The notes: a model not told the origin generated them from the letters alone. Counted from the first letter of the stretch, positions 1 through 9,420 are shown. The stretch is DNA of 17,700 nucleotides from DATDIC01 sp963777625 (GCA_963777625.1 CAVZRO010000039.1:1-17700), one strand, 5' to 3'. Program-made: numbers and translations.

Positions 1-128
1 GAATTCGTCGTGGTTCGCCGACAGCCAACGAGCCAACGGCGATCGAAGGTGCGATGTGGCGGCAACGGCGCGGAGGCGATCGATGCGGGCATCGCGTGTC
101 TCGGTCATGGCGAATATCCGGACAGATT

Positions 129-225
129 GGGCACCGATAACCACCGATTACCCACGTTCGTGGACCCTATTCGCCCACCGATGAGCGACGTTGGCGGACC
201 GCTCCTGGGCACGGATAACCACCGA
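129..225. repeat. Two 19-bp direct repeats, 78 bp apart
   Basis: GGGCACCGATAACCACCGA at 129-147 recurs at 207-225 with one mismatch (the C at 135 is G at 213). The spacing is 78 bp. The palindrome CCACGTTCGTGG lies between the copies. Spaced repeats upstream of a small plasmid gene suggest a protein-binding site (regulator, replication or transfer-origin protein), but only two copies are visible and the left side is cut off by the window edge. Confidence 0.55.
191..219 (+). promoter_or_regulatory. Candidate promoter of the small plus-strand gene
   Basis: TTGGCG (191-196) and GATAAC (214-219) are separated by 17 bases, an acceptable sigma-70-like arrangement. The -10 hexamer lies inside the second 19-bp repeat, so a protein bound to the repeat would compete with RNA polymerase. 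Transcription would begin about 105 bases before the ATG at 333. The match is moderate and made by eye. Confidence 0.3.
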
Positions 226-332
226 AGCACGACACGAGCAGTCATTCTGGAGGCGGTTCGGCGGGGTGCAGACCAAGGCACTCCTCGCTACGTTCGGAGT
301 GCAAGGAAGCCAGCGCCAGGGAGGACCCGGCC

Positions 333-597
333 ATGTCATTCACGACGAAGAAGCCGCCGACGCTGGAAGACCTGGAGGCGGCGGTGAACGCGCAGACCGA
401 GGCGATGCACCGCATGCTGCGGCTGCAGGCGATGCAGGGCGAAATACTGTCGAAAATTCTGGCCGCGGTGACCCGGCCAGCCCGCGTCGGACGAGAACCC
501 GCTCGAAGTAGCGCTGCGCCAGCTGATGGCCCTCAGCGCCGAGCACGCGGCCAAGCTGGCCGAGGTGGTCACCCTGCTCAAGGACGGCCGCAGGTAG
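333..597 (+). CDS. Small hypothetical helical protein, frame broken once
   Basis: The ATG at 333 has a strong ribosome binding site (GGGAGGA at 319-325). The first about 50 codons encode a helical, heptad-like segment (LEDLEAAVNAQTEAMHRML, then LQAMQGEILSKIL). Near 480-484 the frame must move by one base. It then continues ASDENPLEVALRQLMALSAE and ends LAEVVTLLKDGRR with TAG at 595-597, giving about 87 residues. The gene converges on the relaxase gene, with only five bases between the two stop codons. I do not recognise the family; it looks like a short coiled-coil or helical-bundle protein and could be an accessory or regulatory protein of the transfer region. The one-base break probably reflects sequence error because both halves have similar character and codon use. 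Confidence 0.6.
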
Positions 598-602
598 GGC
601 AT

Positions 603-3600
603 CTACAGGCCCATGGACGGCCCGTGGTACACGAGCTCGTCCTCTTGCGCCTGCTCCTGCTCCACTTCCTGGCGCCGCTGGCGGACCTGTGCCGGGCCGG
701 TCCCCATGGTCTGTTCCCAGAGGGTGGCGACCTTCTCCTGGACCTGCTGCATCGCCGCCACGACCCGCGCCATCGCCGGCGCCAGCCGCTGCATCGCGTA
801 GGTCGTGAGCTGCAGGTCCGAGGCCTGCTGCTGGCGCGCGAGCGGTTCCATGCCGCGCTGAAAGCTGGCGATCATGTCGCGCTCGGCGGCGACGGCAGCT
901 GATCCGCAAGTCCGTCGCATTCCGCTTCGCGTCGAACCGGCCGAGGTTCGCCGCGAGGTTGCGGAGCACATCCGCCTCGCGCGGCAGTTCTTGCGGCACA
1001 CCGATCATCTGCCGGCTGACGATGTCGCGCCGTTCGGCCGCGTCCGACACGACCATGTGGTACTCGACCTGCGGCCGGCTGCCGGCGGTATAGGCCTTGT
1101 ATCCCGTGACCTGGCGCGACCCCTCCGGCATCGCCAGGATGGCGGCCGTCGTCGTGGCTGACTGGGCCGTATCAACCGTCACCGCGTAGCCGTAGGTGAC
1201 CCGCACCGGGTCATTCCTGGGTGCCCGCCACGGCCTCATCTGCGCCCAGGTGACCAGGCCCTCATCGCCGCCGGCGTTGCGCACCCGTATCCCGTCCGGC
1301 TGCAGCTCCAGGACCTCGACCACGTCGCCGTTCGACGACAGAAATTTCCGCGACTTCGCGGCCTTTGCCTCCGCGTCAAAGGTGCGGGCGAACATCCGCA
1401 GCTTGTCGCCGACGGCGACCGGCAGGTCGAAGGTCTCCTGGCTGTTCGGGTCCATCGCCTTGAGCACCGCGCCGTCTTCCGGGGCGATCTCACCGGCCGC
1501 TCGCCGGTTGGCCCGGATGGCCATGCCGACCTCCCGCGCCTGCGCGTTGGTCGGCGTCATCACCAACAGCGTGTAGTCAGGATTGGCGGCGTTGGCGTCT
1601 GTCAGCTTGCGCCACAGCTCCGTCGTGCGCTGGATGACAGGCGCCGGGCCGCCGGCGACCAGGTGGACCTGGTCGTCCTCCCGCATGGCGGCGACCGCCT
1701 CCACGGCCCGGCCGTCGCGGAACAGCGCGGCGACCTCGCGGCCCCTGGCCGTCTGCTGGCGGATGCTGGTCAGCAGCTTCGGGATCGCCTCATCGCCGAT
1801 GGCCTTGGCGAGCAAGTCGATGGCCGGCGTTTCGACGGCCTGGCATTGCCGCGGATCGCCGATCTCGACCAGCTGCGCGCCGGTCTCGCGGGCCAGCCGC
1901 GCCAGGGCGAGCTGCTGGCGAACGCCGATCATGCTCACCTCATCGGCCAGGATGACGCTGTTGCTGTCGAGCGTGTACTGGCCCGCCTCGGCCCGCCGGA
2001 TGAAGGCTTCGATGGCCACGGCATGGTCCACGCCGGCCGCGCGCAAGGCATCGGATGCCTTCCACGGCACCGTCATCCCGTAGACCGTCCTCCCCTCGGC
2101 GTGCCAGGCATCGACCAGGGTGGCGGCGACGCTGCTGGTCTTGCCGGACCCGGCCACGCCGATCGACAGGCTGAACCGGCCGCCCTCGCCGATCCGATGG
2201 GCCATCTCGCGCTGGGCTTGCCACTGCACCCCGTTCGGATCGACCTGCGGATTGCGCGCCAGGAACCGATCCGCCGCACGGTCCACCTGCGCCGGCGTCA
2301 AGGCCGCCGACTTGTCGGCCGCCGCCTCGCGCACCAGGGCAACCAGCTCCCGCTCCTGGTCGATGGTGTGCCCGGTCGTCACGACGATGCGCGGCTTGCC
2401 GCCCTCGCCCGGTTCCATTCCCCAGACCAGGTGCGTCCATTCGCCGGCGATCGTCACGCCGCGCTCCCGGAATGTCCTGGTCACCGCGGCGATATCATCG
2501 GCCGGCCGGTCGCCCAGGCCGGCGACGACCAGGCCACGCGCGGCGATCTCCCGCACCTCGTCGCCCGACAGCACGGCGCGCTTCTGGAACGCCTCACTGA
2601 GCAACGGCATGGCTGCCTCACGCGCCAGCTCAATGCGCTGTTCATTGGTCAGCGCCGGCTTGATCTCATCAAGGCGCAACACGGACCGGTGGCGATAGCC
2701 GGCTTTCTCCGCATCTTCCCGCCAGACTGCGAGGTCGCTCTTACCCTCATCGGATACGCGCTTCATCTTGTCCTGCCGTGTTTCGGCAGCGCCCCGCTGC
2801 AGCAAATCCGCCCGTTCGTCGCCGGTGAGCGCGTCCCAGTCCTTGCCGCGCTGCCTGGCGTAGTCCCGTGCGGCCTCTCGCCCTGGGATCGCTCGACGTG
2901 AATGGAAGATCCGAACCCAGTCCGGCACGCCGGTCACGCGGGCTTCCCCGCTCGGGCCGAGGGCCATGTCCACCCCGAAGCGCCGGGCCCGTGTGGCGAT
3001 CGCCGCGTGGAACACCGCGCCGATGACCTTCACCTCGCCCTTCAGCCGGTTCAGATGCAGCGCGCCAACGTGTCCGCCGTCGGTCAGGATCGACGAGAGG
3101 GCGATGACATGCTGATGCAGGTTGGGGTCGGCCGTTGCGACCGGCACCTCGCGGGGGTCGGTGAATTCCCGGCCCTCGGCATCACGGCGGACAACGTCAA
3201 CCGCCGGACGGCTGGTGTAATGTTGGAACCCGATCCAGGCCAGTTCCGCCCGCTCGGTCGCACCCAATCCCCCCGCGCCACGCCGGGCAACGCCGAGTCT
3301 TTCCTCGGCATAGGCCATCGCGTCGGCGGTCGCGTCCTTGACGATCGACAGCCAGATCGCCCGCTCAACCTCGGTCGGCGCCAGGGCAAACGACAGGCTG
3401 ACGGACTTGTCCGCCGAGAACGTCAGATCGACGAAGGCAACCGGCGGCGTGGTGGCGTTGATCTGCTTCAGGTAGCCGGCCACGTCGATCTGCCCGGTGG
3501 CCACCCGGGCGATCTGATCCGCCGTGACATCGCGGTCAGCCGGCACGCCGATCGCCGCCTTGAATTTTCGCAGCGAACTCTGGACCACCTTGGCCGGGAG

Positions 3601-4240
3601 CGGCTCGCCATTGCCGGTCCCGAGCCCGCGGCGCCTCACCATCCGCCCGCCGGCCCGCCAGGACGTGCTCGATCGCCGCGACCGACGGCAATGCCTTCGG
3701 GTCCAGCCCGAACACCTCGGCCACCGGCCGGTGCGCGGTGTGCTTCTTGCGCCCTTCGATGTCGCCGCCGTCCGCCCGCTGATTGTTCATCAGGTGGGCG
3801 ATCTCGGCCGTGGTCAGCGGACGCGATCGGTCGGCGATCCCCAGCCGTGCGGCAAAGTCCGAGGACAGGTCCGGCCGCAGCTCGGCGACGGTGCCGCCGG
3901 CCGCCGCCAATTCGCTGGCATAGCCGGCCCGCGTCGCCGCCTCCGTCAGCGCCGTGCCGATCCGCGCCTTCAGCGCGTCGCGGTCAACGTCCGCACCGGC
4001 CGGCAGCGTGGCCAATTCAGCGCGGATAAGTTCATCCAGCGCCGCTTCATGCCCCACCGTCCCGCGGTCGATGGCCTGGGCCAGCTCCTCCAGCCGCGTG
4101 GTCGGCTGCGGCGGAACCTCGCCCAGGTAATAGCGCGTTGCCGCCTCGCGCTCGTGCTTCAGCGTCTCTCCCTGCAGATAGGTGGCGTAGGCCACGCTGC
4201 CGGAGGCGAATTCCGCGCCGACGCGCCAGGTCACGACCAT
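603..4240 (-). CDS. trwC: MobF conjugative relaxase-helicase (TrwC/TraI type), frame broken twice
   Basis: It nicks oriT and unwinds the transferred strand. The reconstructed protein is about 1,211 residues. The N-terminus has tyrosines suited to catalysis (AYATYL near residue 20, RYYLGE near 38). Next come two similar units centred on NQRADGG and GRRADGE, the TrwC-type segment (FSADKSVSLSF), a histidine (GFQHYTSR) and the HUH pair LHQHV (about 3105-3121). The RecD-like helicase has Walker A GVAGSGKTS (about 2134-2160), Walker B VILADEVS (about 1930-1955) and a late motif YGYAVTVDTAQS. The C-terminus is glutamine-rich and ends YHGPSMGL. The ATG at 4240 follows GAGG at a suitable distance. One-base breaks lie near 3625 and 895: the ATG at 3642 is not a real start, and the open frame running on to 340 is an artefact. 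The HUH pair sits about 210 residues later than in TrwC. The enzyme should work with the VirD4 protein encoded upstream. Confidence 0.93.
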
Positions 4241-4250
4241 CGCAGCCGCC

Positions 4251-4439
4251 TCACGGCGCCTGGCTTACGGATTGCTCTTCGGTCTCCTCCTCGGCTTGCT
4301 CCTTTCGCGCGATCGCAACCAATTGCCGGATGATGCGGCCCTCATCGACCGCCCGTTGCCAGAACGCCGCCGCGCGTTCGCGCTGCACATCCCGCGCGTG
4401 GTGCAGGTCGTGGTTCGCTTGATGCACGCTGTCGGCCAT
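4251..4439 (-). CDS. Small charged hypothetical protein between coupling protein and relaxase
   Basis: Sixty-two residues starting at the ATG at 4439, 10 bases after the virD4 stop codon and ending 10 bases before the relaxase ATG, so it fits the operon spacing. The sequence begins MADSVHQANHDLHHARDVQ. It is rich in His, Arg, Glu and Gln, with a helical middle (ERAAAFWQRAVDEGRIIRQL) and an acidic tail (EEETEEQ). There is no signal peptide or membrane segment, so it should be cytoplasmic. I do not recognise a family. Its position between coupling protein and relaxase suggests a relaxosome accessory role, but no ribbon-helix-helix motif of the TrwA type is visible, so this is only an inference. 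Confidence 0.6.
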   Translation of the reverse strand: MADSVHQANHDLHHARDVQRERAAAFWQRAVDEGRIIRQLVAIARKEQAEEETEEQSVSQAP

Positions 4440-4449
4440 TGCCGTGCCC

Positions 4450-6201
4450 TCACTCCGCTGCGGTGGTGTTGAACCGGCTGGCGCCCATCACGCCGGCGAT
4501 GTCCGGGTAACGAAAATACGGCGCCGAAACGCACCGGATCGGATGGGGAAAGTCGCGCGCCAGAACGAACATCTCGTCGGCCGGCGCCCGCATGATCTCG
4601 TCGCCCTTGATCAGCCGCCGCTTGATCTCGTGCACGTTGACGTTGGTGCCTTTCGAGCTGGACGGGAGCCTGAGACCAAACGGCTTTTGCCGGCCCTGAT
4701 TGTCGCCCTCGGATGTCGCCAGCACCGCGTGCTCGCCGATGTCACGCGACAGCTTCTCCGCGACCGTTCCGTCCTGAATGGCATTGTACGAACGCCACGA
4801 CACCGTATCGTGCATCAGCTTGGCGTCATCCGCTCCCCAGACGCCCTCCATCTGCCCTTCCGACTGCCAGATGGTGGAAATCGTGCCGCGGTATTTTCTC
4901 GCTGTGGTGTGGCAGAGCTTGATTTCCTTCATCGCGCCCAGGATCCAGGCCTCATCGATCTGGAACAGAATCCTGTCCTCGATGCCGACGGCATCGGCGT
5001 GGAACATGGCGTTGAACAACGCGCCCATGACCGCCCGGCTGACCGCGGGTGTTGCCAACAGCGTCCGCAGCGGCAGCTGGATGAACACCACGGTGTTGCT
5101 GTCCAGGATGTCGGCCGTGCGCATGGCCGATCCGGAGACCACGTCCGCGTAGGCGTCCACGGACAGCCATTCGGTCGCGGCAAAGGCATTGCCGTAGATG
5201 CCGGAGAACGTCTGGGCTGCCTTCATGCCCATCAGACCGCCGGCCAGTTCGCTGGCCATGCGGCTGGCCGAATTGGCGTGGATGGAGGCCAGCATGTCCT
5301 GCATGTCGCCCTCGGGCGTCGCGATGCCGCGCCTGAGGGCCGCCAGCGTCTTTCGGAAACCGTCCTGCTCGGTGAACAGCATATGCGCCGCCAGGCAGGT
5401 CACCAGCGCCCGGCCCCAGGTCGGCCAGAACGGATCGCGGTGCTGGCCGTGGCCGTTCGGCGTCGTCGCACTCTCGTTATAGATCCAGTCGACCACCGAG
5501 CGGATATGCGCGTCCGCCTCGGGGTGTTGGGTGTCGATCCAATCGACGACGTCGATCCCGTCCCCATTCAGGCCGATGGACGTGACGTTGCAGCCCCGCG
5601 CCGCCAGCGCGTCGCTCATGATGGGGCCGATTTCACAGGATGGGTCGAACACCACGCGCGGCCCCTGCCATGTCCAGATGCGGGTGACGGCCGAGGTCGT
5701 CTTATGGCTGCCGGGTCCGGCGAAGATCATGGAATGGGTCGGCCCCTTCGAGAGGTCGTCGAACCACAGCCGGCCGCCGCGGTTCGCCGCGCCAATCAGG
5801 CAGCCCGGGCCGGAGAAACGGCTGTCGAGCTGCTTGCGGGCGGCCCATGCGGCATGGCCGAGGTTATCGGTGACACCGCGTTCAACGGCCCTCACACCGC
5901 CGCCTGACGGTTGGGCCAGGGTTCCGCGGCCGCGCCAACGCGCGCACAGCACCACGCACAGCCAGAACAGCGGCACGGGCAGGAAGATCGTCGGCACCAC
6001 GGCGGCCAGCACCAGCCAGAGGTTCACCCACCAGTTGGCGCCCCACCACTTCGTGGCATCGCTCCAGGCGAAGACGCTGAACGGCGTGCCGGTCCCCTTG
6101 CTCCACAGGGCGGAGGCGGCGACGAGCCACAAGGCGGCGCCCGCGATGGCCATCAAGGCGCCGACGCCGGCGGCGCCGCTCATGCCGCGCACCATGGCCA
6201 T
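4450..6201 (-). CDS. virD4: Type IV coupling protein VirD4/TraG
   Basis: This inner-membrane ATPase recruits the relaxase-DNA complex to the secretion channel. The frame is intact at 583 residues, a normal family length. Two N-terminal membrane segments are visible (about residues 12-32 and 60-85), followed by the cytoplasmic ATPase domain. Walker A is AGPGSHKTTS (161-170), preceded by the conserved THSMIFAGPGS context. Walker B is ILFQIDEAW (411-419). The segment DPSCEIGPIMSD, and TISTIWQSEGQ after Walker B, are typical VirD4/TraG signatures. The ATG at 6201 is used, with a second in-frame ATG two codons later. The small gene and relaxase follow downstream. A 211-bp gap separates it from virB11, the only large gap inside the operon, so virD4 may have its own translation signals. 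Confidence 0.96.
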   Translation of the reverse strand: MAMVRGMSGAAGVGALMAIAGAALWLVAASALWSKGTGTPFSVFAWSDATKWWGANWWVNLWLVLAAVVPTIFLPVPLFWLCVVLCARWRGRGTLAQPSGGGVRAVERGVTDNLGHAAWAARKQLDSRFSGPGCLIGAANRGGRLWFDDLSKGPTHSMIFAGPGSHKTTSAVTRIWTWQGPRVVFDPSCEIGPIMSDALAARGCNVTSIGLNGDGIDVVDWIDTQHPEADAHIRSVVDWIYNESATTPNGHGQHRDPFWPTWGRALVTCLAAHMLFTEQDGFRKTLAALRRGIATPEGDMQDMLASIHANSASRMASELAGGLMGMKAAQTFSGIYGNAFAATEWLSVDAYADVVSGSAMRTADILDSNTVVFIQLPLRTLLATPAVSRAVMGALFNAMFHADAVGIEDRILFQIDEAWILGAMKEIKLCHTTARKYRGTISTIWQSEGQMEGVWGADDAKLMHDTVSWRSYNAIQDGTVAEKLSRDIGEHAVLATSEGDNQGRQKPFGLRLPSSSKGTNVNVHEIKRRLIKGDEIMRAPADEMFVLARDFPHPIRCVSAPYFRYPDIAGVMGASRFNTTAAE

Positions 6202-6412
6202 GGGCGCGCGCCCTCACCGCTGCGCCTGCTCTGGCGTGGCCGCGGCAGTCGCCGCGCAGACGCTGCGGTCAGGGCGGTTGGGGTCGACGCTTGGTTGCAT
6301 GGCGGTCCGTGCGGCTGACGGTGCTCGCCAGAATCGCTGACGCCAGGGAAGGCTTGCGCATGACGATGATCGCTTCAGACCGGTGCGGGCTGTGGCGTGC
6401 AGGTGGTTTCCG
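6202..6412 (-). other. Gap between virB11 and virD4 with possible tiny ORFs
   Basis: These 211 bases break an otherwise gap-free operon. Two short minus-strand frames are visible. One is an ATG at 6361 giving 30 residues with a signal-like start (MRKPSLASAILAS), stop at 6269. The other is an ATG at 6300 giving 28 residues ending ATPEQAQR, with its stop at 6214-6216, just before the virD4 ATG. The two overlap in different frames. Given the many one-base breaks nearby they could be halves of a single small secreted or lipoprotein gene. Neither has a strong ribosome binding site and I do not recognise a family. Confidence 0.35.
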
Positions 6413-7417
6413 TCACGCCGCAATCCCGTGCTGTGCGGCGTCATCGGCCGCGCGGTAGTAGACGGACGGAACGGAATACCCGTCCTCCTCATCGCGCCGG
6501 CAAAACGCGATGATGTCGATGAAGCTGCGCAGGATCACCAGCAGCTTGTCATCCGGGATGTTCCGGCCCGCCTGACTCTCTTTCGCCATCAGCGCCAGCG
6601 GTGTGAACGGGTCGCCGTCCTCGGCATGCCAGGTGGTCAAACCGCCGGGATGGCCGGCCGCCAACAGCCGGATGTAGGCGAAGGCCTCGGCGCCGCGCAG
6701 CTCCTGCATGGCCACCCGGTCGGGCCGCATCCGGAGCGATGCTTCGACCGCATTCTCGGCCGAGACGTTCGCCGACCCGTAGAACATCGAGACACGGTTG
6801 CGCAGCGGCAGCGGACCGAATTCGTCCGTGTCCTCAATCGTCACCAGCCGTTCCTCGCCGGGGATCTCCTGCATCAGCCGCCGCAGAAAGGATGTCTTGC
6901 CGCTGCCGGTCGATCCGGTCGCTGCGATCGTCTTGCGCGCCCTGACCGCCAGGCTGAAGAAGGCCGGCCAGTCCTTCGCGTGATAGAGGGCGAGCAGCGC
7001 CGCATCGGTCTTGCTGTGCCCGGCGGGCCGGTTCGCCGCGGTCCGCATGAGATCGCCGAAATCGGCATCGCGCACCGTGTGGACCGCCTTGGACGGGATG
7101 CGGATCGTCATCGAGAGCGTGTCCGGAGCGGTCACCGGCGGCCGGCAGAGCGTGCATCGCTGGCCGTCCGGCAGCGTCGTCATGCAGATCGGGTGCGCCG
7201 GATCGAACGACTTGGACAGCAACGATCCGGCCAGCAGCCCGATCGCATCCAGCCGCTGGAAATCGAACGCCTCCACGCTGCGCCAGGACCACTGCCCGTG
7301 CTGCTCGATTCCCACCTCGCCGGGCCGCTGCACCACCACCTCGGTGGTGGCCGGATCGTCGAGCACGTCCTGGATCGGGGCCAGGAGGTGGCGCAGCGTG
7401 GTTTCACCGTTTCTCAT
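6413..7417 (-). CDS. virB11: VirB11 hexameric secretion ATPase
   Basis: This cytoplasmic traffic ATPase drives assembly and substrate transfer in the type IV secretion system. The frame is intact with 334 residues, the usual family length. Walker A is GSTGSGKTS (168-176). The Asp box is TIEDTDEF (193-200). Walker B and His-box context runs RMRPDRVAMQELRG and then AGHPGGLTTWHA (about 229-265), the standard VirB11 arrangement. The start is the ATG at 7417, which overlaps the virB10 stop codon in an ATGA. An apparent larger frame that fuses virB10 and virB11 is only an accident of the one-base break in virB10; the internal stop and overlap show two genes. Confidence 0.96.
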   Translation of the reverse strand: MRNGETTLRHLLAPIQDVLDDPATTEVVVQRPGEVGIEQHGQWSWRSVEAFDFQRLDAIGLLAGSLLSKSFDPAHPICMTTLPDGQRCTLCRPPVTAPDTLSMTIRIPSKAVHTVRDADFGDLMRTAANRPAGHSKTDAALLALYHAKDWPAFFSLAVRARKTIAATGSTGSGKTSFLRRLMQEIPGEERLVTIEDTDEFGPLPLRNRVSMFYGSANVSAENAVEASLRMRPDRVAMQELRGAEAFAYIRLLAAGHPGGLTTWHAEDGDPFTPLALMAKESQAGRNIPDDKLLVILRSFIDIIAFCRRDEEDGYSVPSVYYRAADDAAQHGIAA

Positions 7418-8470
7418 TGGCGCACCTGGCGAATTTTGTAGCTGTCGGAAAAGTCGATCGGCTCGGCGAGCCAGATCGCGATGGTTTCGCCCTGGTGTTT
7501 GGTAAAGGTCGGGGCGATGTTGATCTGCGACTGCAGGATCTGCTGCGCCAGGCCGCCGACGCCGCTGCCGTCGTTCAGCGACACATAGGTATTGCCGCCT
7601 TTCGATATGTCCGCCTGCAGGATACCGAGGGCGCCTTCCGTCAGGGTCAGGATGACGGCGCCACCGAACCGTTGCAGGTAGTGATTGTCCACCGCGCCAT
7701 CGAGGCCGGTACGCCCGAGATCGTCCGATAGCGGATTGCCGGCCAGAGGGACCCAGATGCCGTTCGGGGTATGCGCGTAGGTTGAAACCGCCATCAGCCG
7801 GCTGCCGCCGTTCGTCTTCATCGAACTCATACCGGCCGATGACCTGTGTCTCCGCCTCCATCAGCAGCACGCCCTTGGGGCTGTAGACCGGCCCGGGGAG
7901 GTGGCACAGCAGCGGGCCGGGCAGGTCGCTCTGGATCGCGGTATCCAACACGCACGGCAGCAATCCCGGCATGAGCATGTAGGTGTCGTCGATGGCCGGA
8001 GAGGCTTTCAGGCCCGCCAGGTCGGATGCTTTGAATGTCAGGCCGGTTTGCGCCGGCGCGGCAGGCGGCGACGCGGTCGACGGCTTGGGGGGATCGGTGT
8101 GCACCACATAGGACAGCATCGCCGGCCGGATCGGCTTGGGTGCCACACCGGGCGGTGTCGGGATGCGAAAAGCCGGTGCGGCGGGTGGCTGGGACGCCGG
8201 TGCCGGCGATGGCGGCGGTGCAACATCGGCGGCCTTGACCGGCCCGGCGGCGCCGTGCTCGGCCTTGGCCGGCTGATACGGCACCACCACGCCAATATAC
8301 TGCTCGGCGGTTTTCTGCGCGTCCTGTTTGTGCTGCGGCGTGCCATAGGTGAAGACGAACGCCAGCAACAACACGATGGCCAATCCGGCATACTGCACCT
8401 TCCGGCGGCGCCAGAACGGTACGGGCTCGACCTCGTCCTCCAAGTCCTCATCGTCGTCGTGACCGCTCAT
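7414..8470 (-). CDS. virB10: VirB10 core-complex protein, frame broken once
   Basis: VirB10 spans both membranes and links the ATPases to the outer-membrane pore. The protein has an acidic cytoplasmic start (MSGHDDDEDLEDE), one membrane segment (about residues 26-42, YAGLAIVLLLAFVF) and a proline-rich periplasmic stretch (about 80-145). The C-terminal TrbI/VirB10 domain follows (LLPCVLDTAIQSDLPG, VYSPKGVLLMEAETQVIGRY). Near 7826 one base must be skipped, after which the fold continues SSMKTNGGSRLMAVSTYAHT, GIWVPL and GLDGAVDNHY to the end at IRQVRQ. The rebuilt length is about 351 residues, typical for VirB10. Its ATG overlaps the virB9 stop (ATGA) and its stop overlaps the virB11 ATG. Confidence 0.93.
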
Positions 8471-9420
8471 GGGCTTTTGGCCTGAATGACGTCGCGTTTG
8501 ACCGTCGGACTTGTGGTGCCGGTGCCAGCGGGCCTTCCGGCCGGGTCATAAGCCTGGTTCACAATATCCAGGACGTCCGGGCCAAGCCGCAGCCGGAAGT
8601 GCTGCGCGATCTCTTCCACGACAACAAAGTCACCGGCGCCATGCTGCCGGGCCAGGCGTTCACTGTTGTCCGGCCCCACAATGTAGACGGCAGGTTTTTC
8701 GGACAGGCCAGGGAACCGCATCAGCGTCCATTCACCGTTGTCCATCGGACAGCGCGGCTCGATCGGAGTCGGCCTGATGCCCTGCGCTATGTAGTGGCAG
8801 GTTCCATCGGACCCATTGAAGGCGTCCGTGCGCAAATGCTGTTCGGCAATTTCTTGCTCTGCCTGTTTGGCCTTTTGCCTTGCTGCCCACACCCGGGTAA
8901 AATTCGCCTTCTGGATTGCCGGGGCCGGGGCCGCTTTTGGTGTCGCACCCCCTTTGAAGATCAGATTCAACACGACATCGGGAGAATCCGCGACCCCGGC
9001 TCCATCCGGCTTGGCCAATAATCGAAACGGATAGACCTTCTGGGTGCCCTCGGACGACATCGTGATCACCGACATCGTACTTTCCCCGGGCACGACGGGC
9101 CACAGCGTCAGGTTATTGCCGAGCGGCGTATCCTTGATCTCCGATGGCGACGCTCCTTCCCAGCCCGCATCCGCCAGTGTGCCATCCTTGTCCGGCTTGC
9201 CTGATTGCACCACGCGATAGACGCTTTCGCCCGCGGGGAACGTGATCGTGGTCGGTTGCCCGATGACACCGACGACCTCGGTACGCTTCAGCGGCGAGTA
9301 GGACTCGACCCGGATCTGCGCCGCGGCCTGTGTGGTATCCTGAGCCATGGCCTGGCGATCAATGGCAGCCAGAGAGAGCGGAGCAAGCAGGAAGACCATT
9401 GCTCTGCGCATTGGACTCAC
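8467..9420 (-). CDS. virB9: VirB9 outer-membrane core protein
   Basis: VirB9 forms the outer layer of the core complex with VirB7 and VirB10. The frame is intact. A cleavable signal peptide (MRRAMVFLLAPLSLAA) ends with AMA before QDTTQ. The N-terminal VirB9/CagX domain follows (RVESYSPLKRTEVVGVIGQPTTITFPAGE), and the C-terminal domain includes DGTCHYIAQGIRP and MRFPGLSEKPAVYIVGPD. Two starts are possible: the GTG at 9420 overlaps the virB8 stop (GTGA), while the ATG at 9411 is better spaced from the GGGAG sequence. With the GTG start the product is 317 residues, with the ATG start 314. Both keep the signal peptide. The stop overlaps the virB10 ATG. Confidence 0.94.
   Translation of the reverse strand: MSPMRRAMVFLLAPLSLAAIDRQAMAQDTTQAAAQIRVESYSPLKRTEVVGVIGQPTTITFPAGESVYRVVQSGKPDKDGTLADAGWEGASPSEIKDTPLGNNLTLWPVVPGESTMSVITMSSEGTQKVYPFRLLAKPDGAGVADSPDVVLNLIFKGGATPKAAPAPAIQKANFTRVWAARQKAKQAEQEIAEQHLRTDAFNGSDGTCHYIAQGIRPTPIEPRCPMDNGEWTLMRFPGLSEKPAVYIVGPDNSERLARQHGAGDFVVVEEIAQHFRLRLGPDVLDIVNQAYDPAGRPAGTGTTSPTVKRDVIQAKSP

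Larger units (their letters stand above)
1..332. other. Left-edge intergenic region with short repeats
   Basis: No convincing gene is seen here; the open frames on both strands have no recognisable content. The stretch holds a tandem 8-mer (AGCCAACG at 23-30 and 31-38), a perfect palindrome with 5-base arms (CCACG-TT-CGTGG, 152-163), and two near-identical 19-base direct repeats listed separately. It lies upstream of the small plus-strand gene that starts at 333, so it probably contains that gene's control signals. Because it is close to the relaxase gene it could also hold part of an origin of transfer, but no nic site was recognised. Confidence 0.5.

Noticed and set aside
1..6. EcoRI site at the very first base as evidence of a cloned fragment or plasmid numbering point
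   Set aside because: Suggestive, but other GAATTC sites occur inside the window (for example near 3163, 4208, 9715 and 16480), so it says nothing firm about topology.
340..602. C-terminal extension of the relaxase frame down to position 340
   Set aside because: After about 895 the protein-like sequence continues in another frame ending at 603; the extension is low-complexity and overlaps the plus-strand small gene.
1663..4029. Long plus-strand open frames of 412 and 375 codons (1663-2901 and 2902-4029)
   Set aside because: They lie exactly antisense to the relaxase, whose catalytic and helicase motifs are clear; their products are low-complexity Arg/Gly/His-rich chains, typical shadow frames in GC-rich DNA.
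4444..5907. Plus-strand open frame of 487 codons opposite virD4
   Set aside because: No recognisable motif; antisense to an intact VirD4 with Walker A and B.
6413..8470. A single 685-codon frame that seems to fuse VirB10 to VirB11
   Set aside because: The middle section is out of the VirB10 frame; the true frame continues to a stop that overlaps the virB11 ATG, so these are two genes with a one-base break in virB10.
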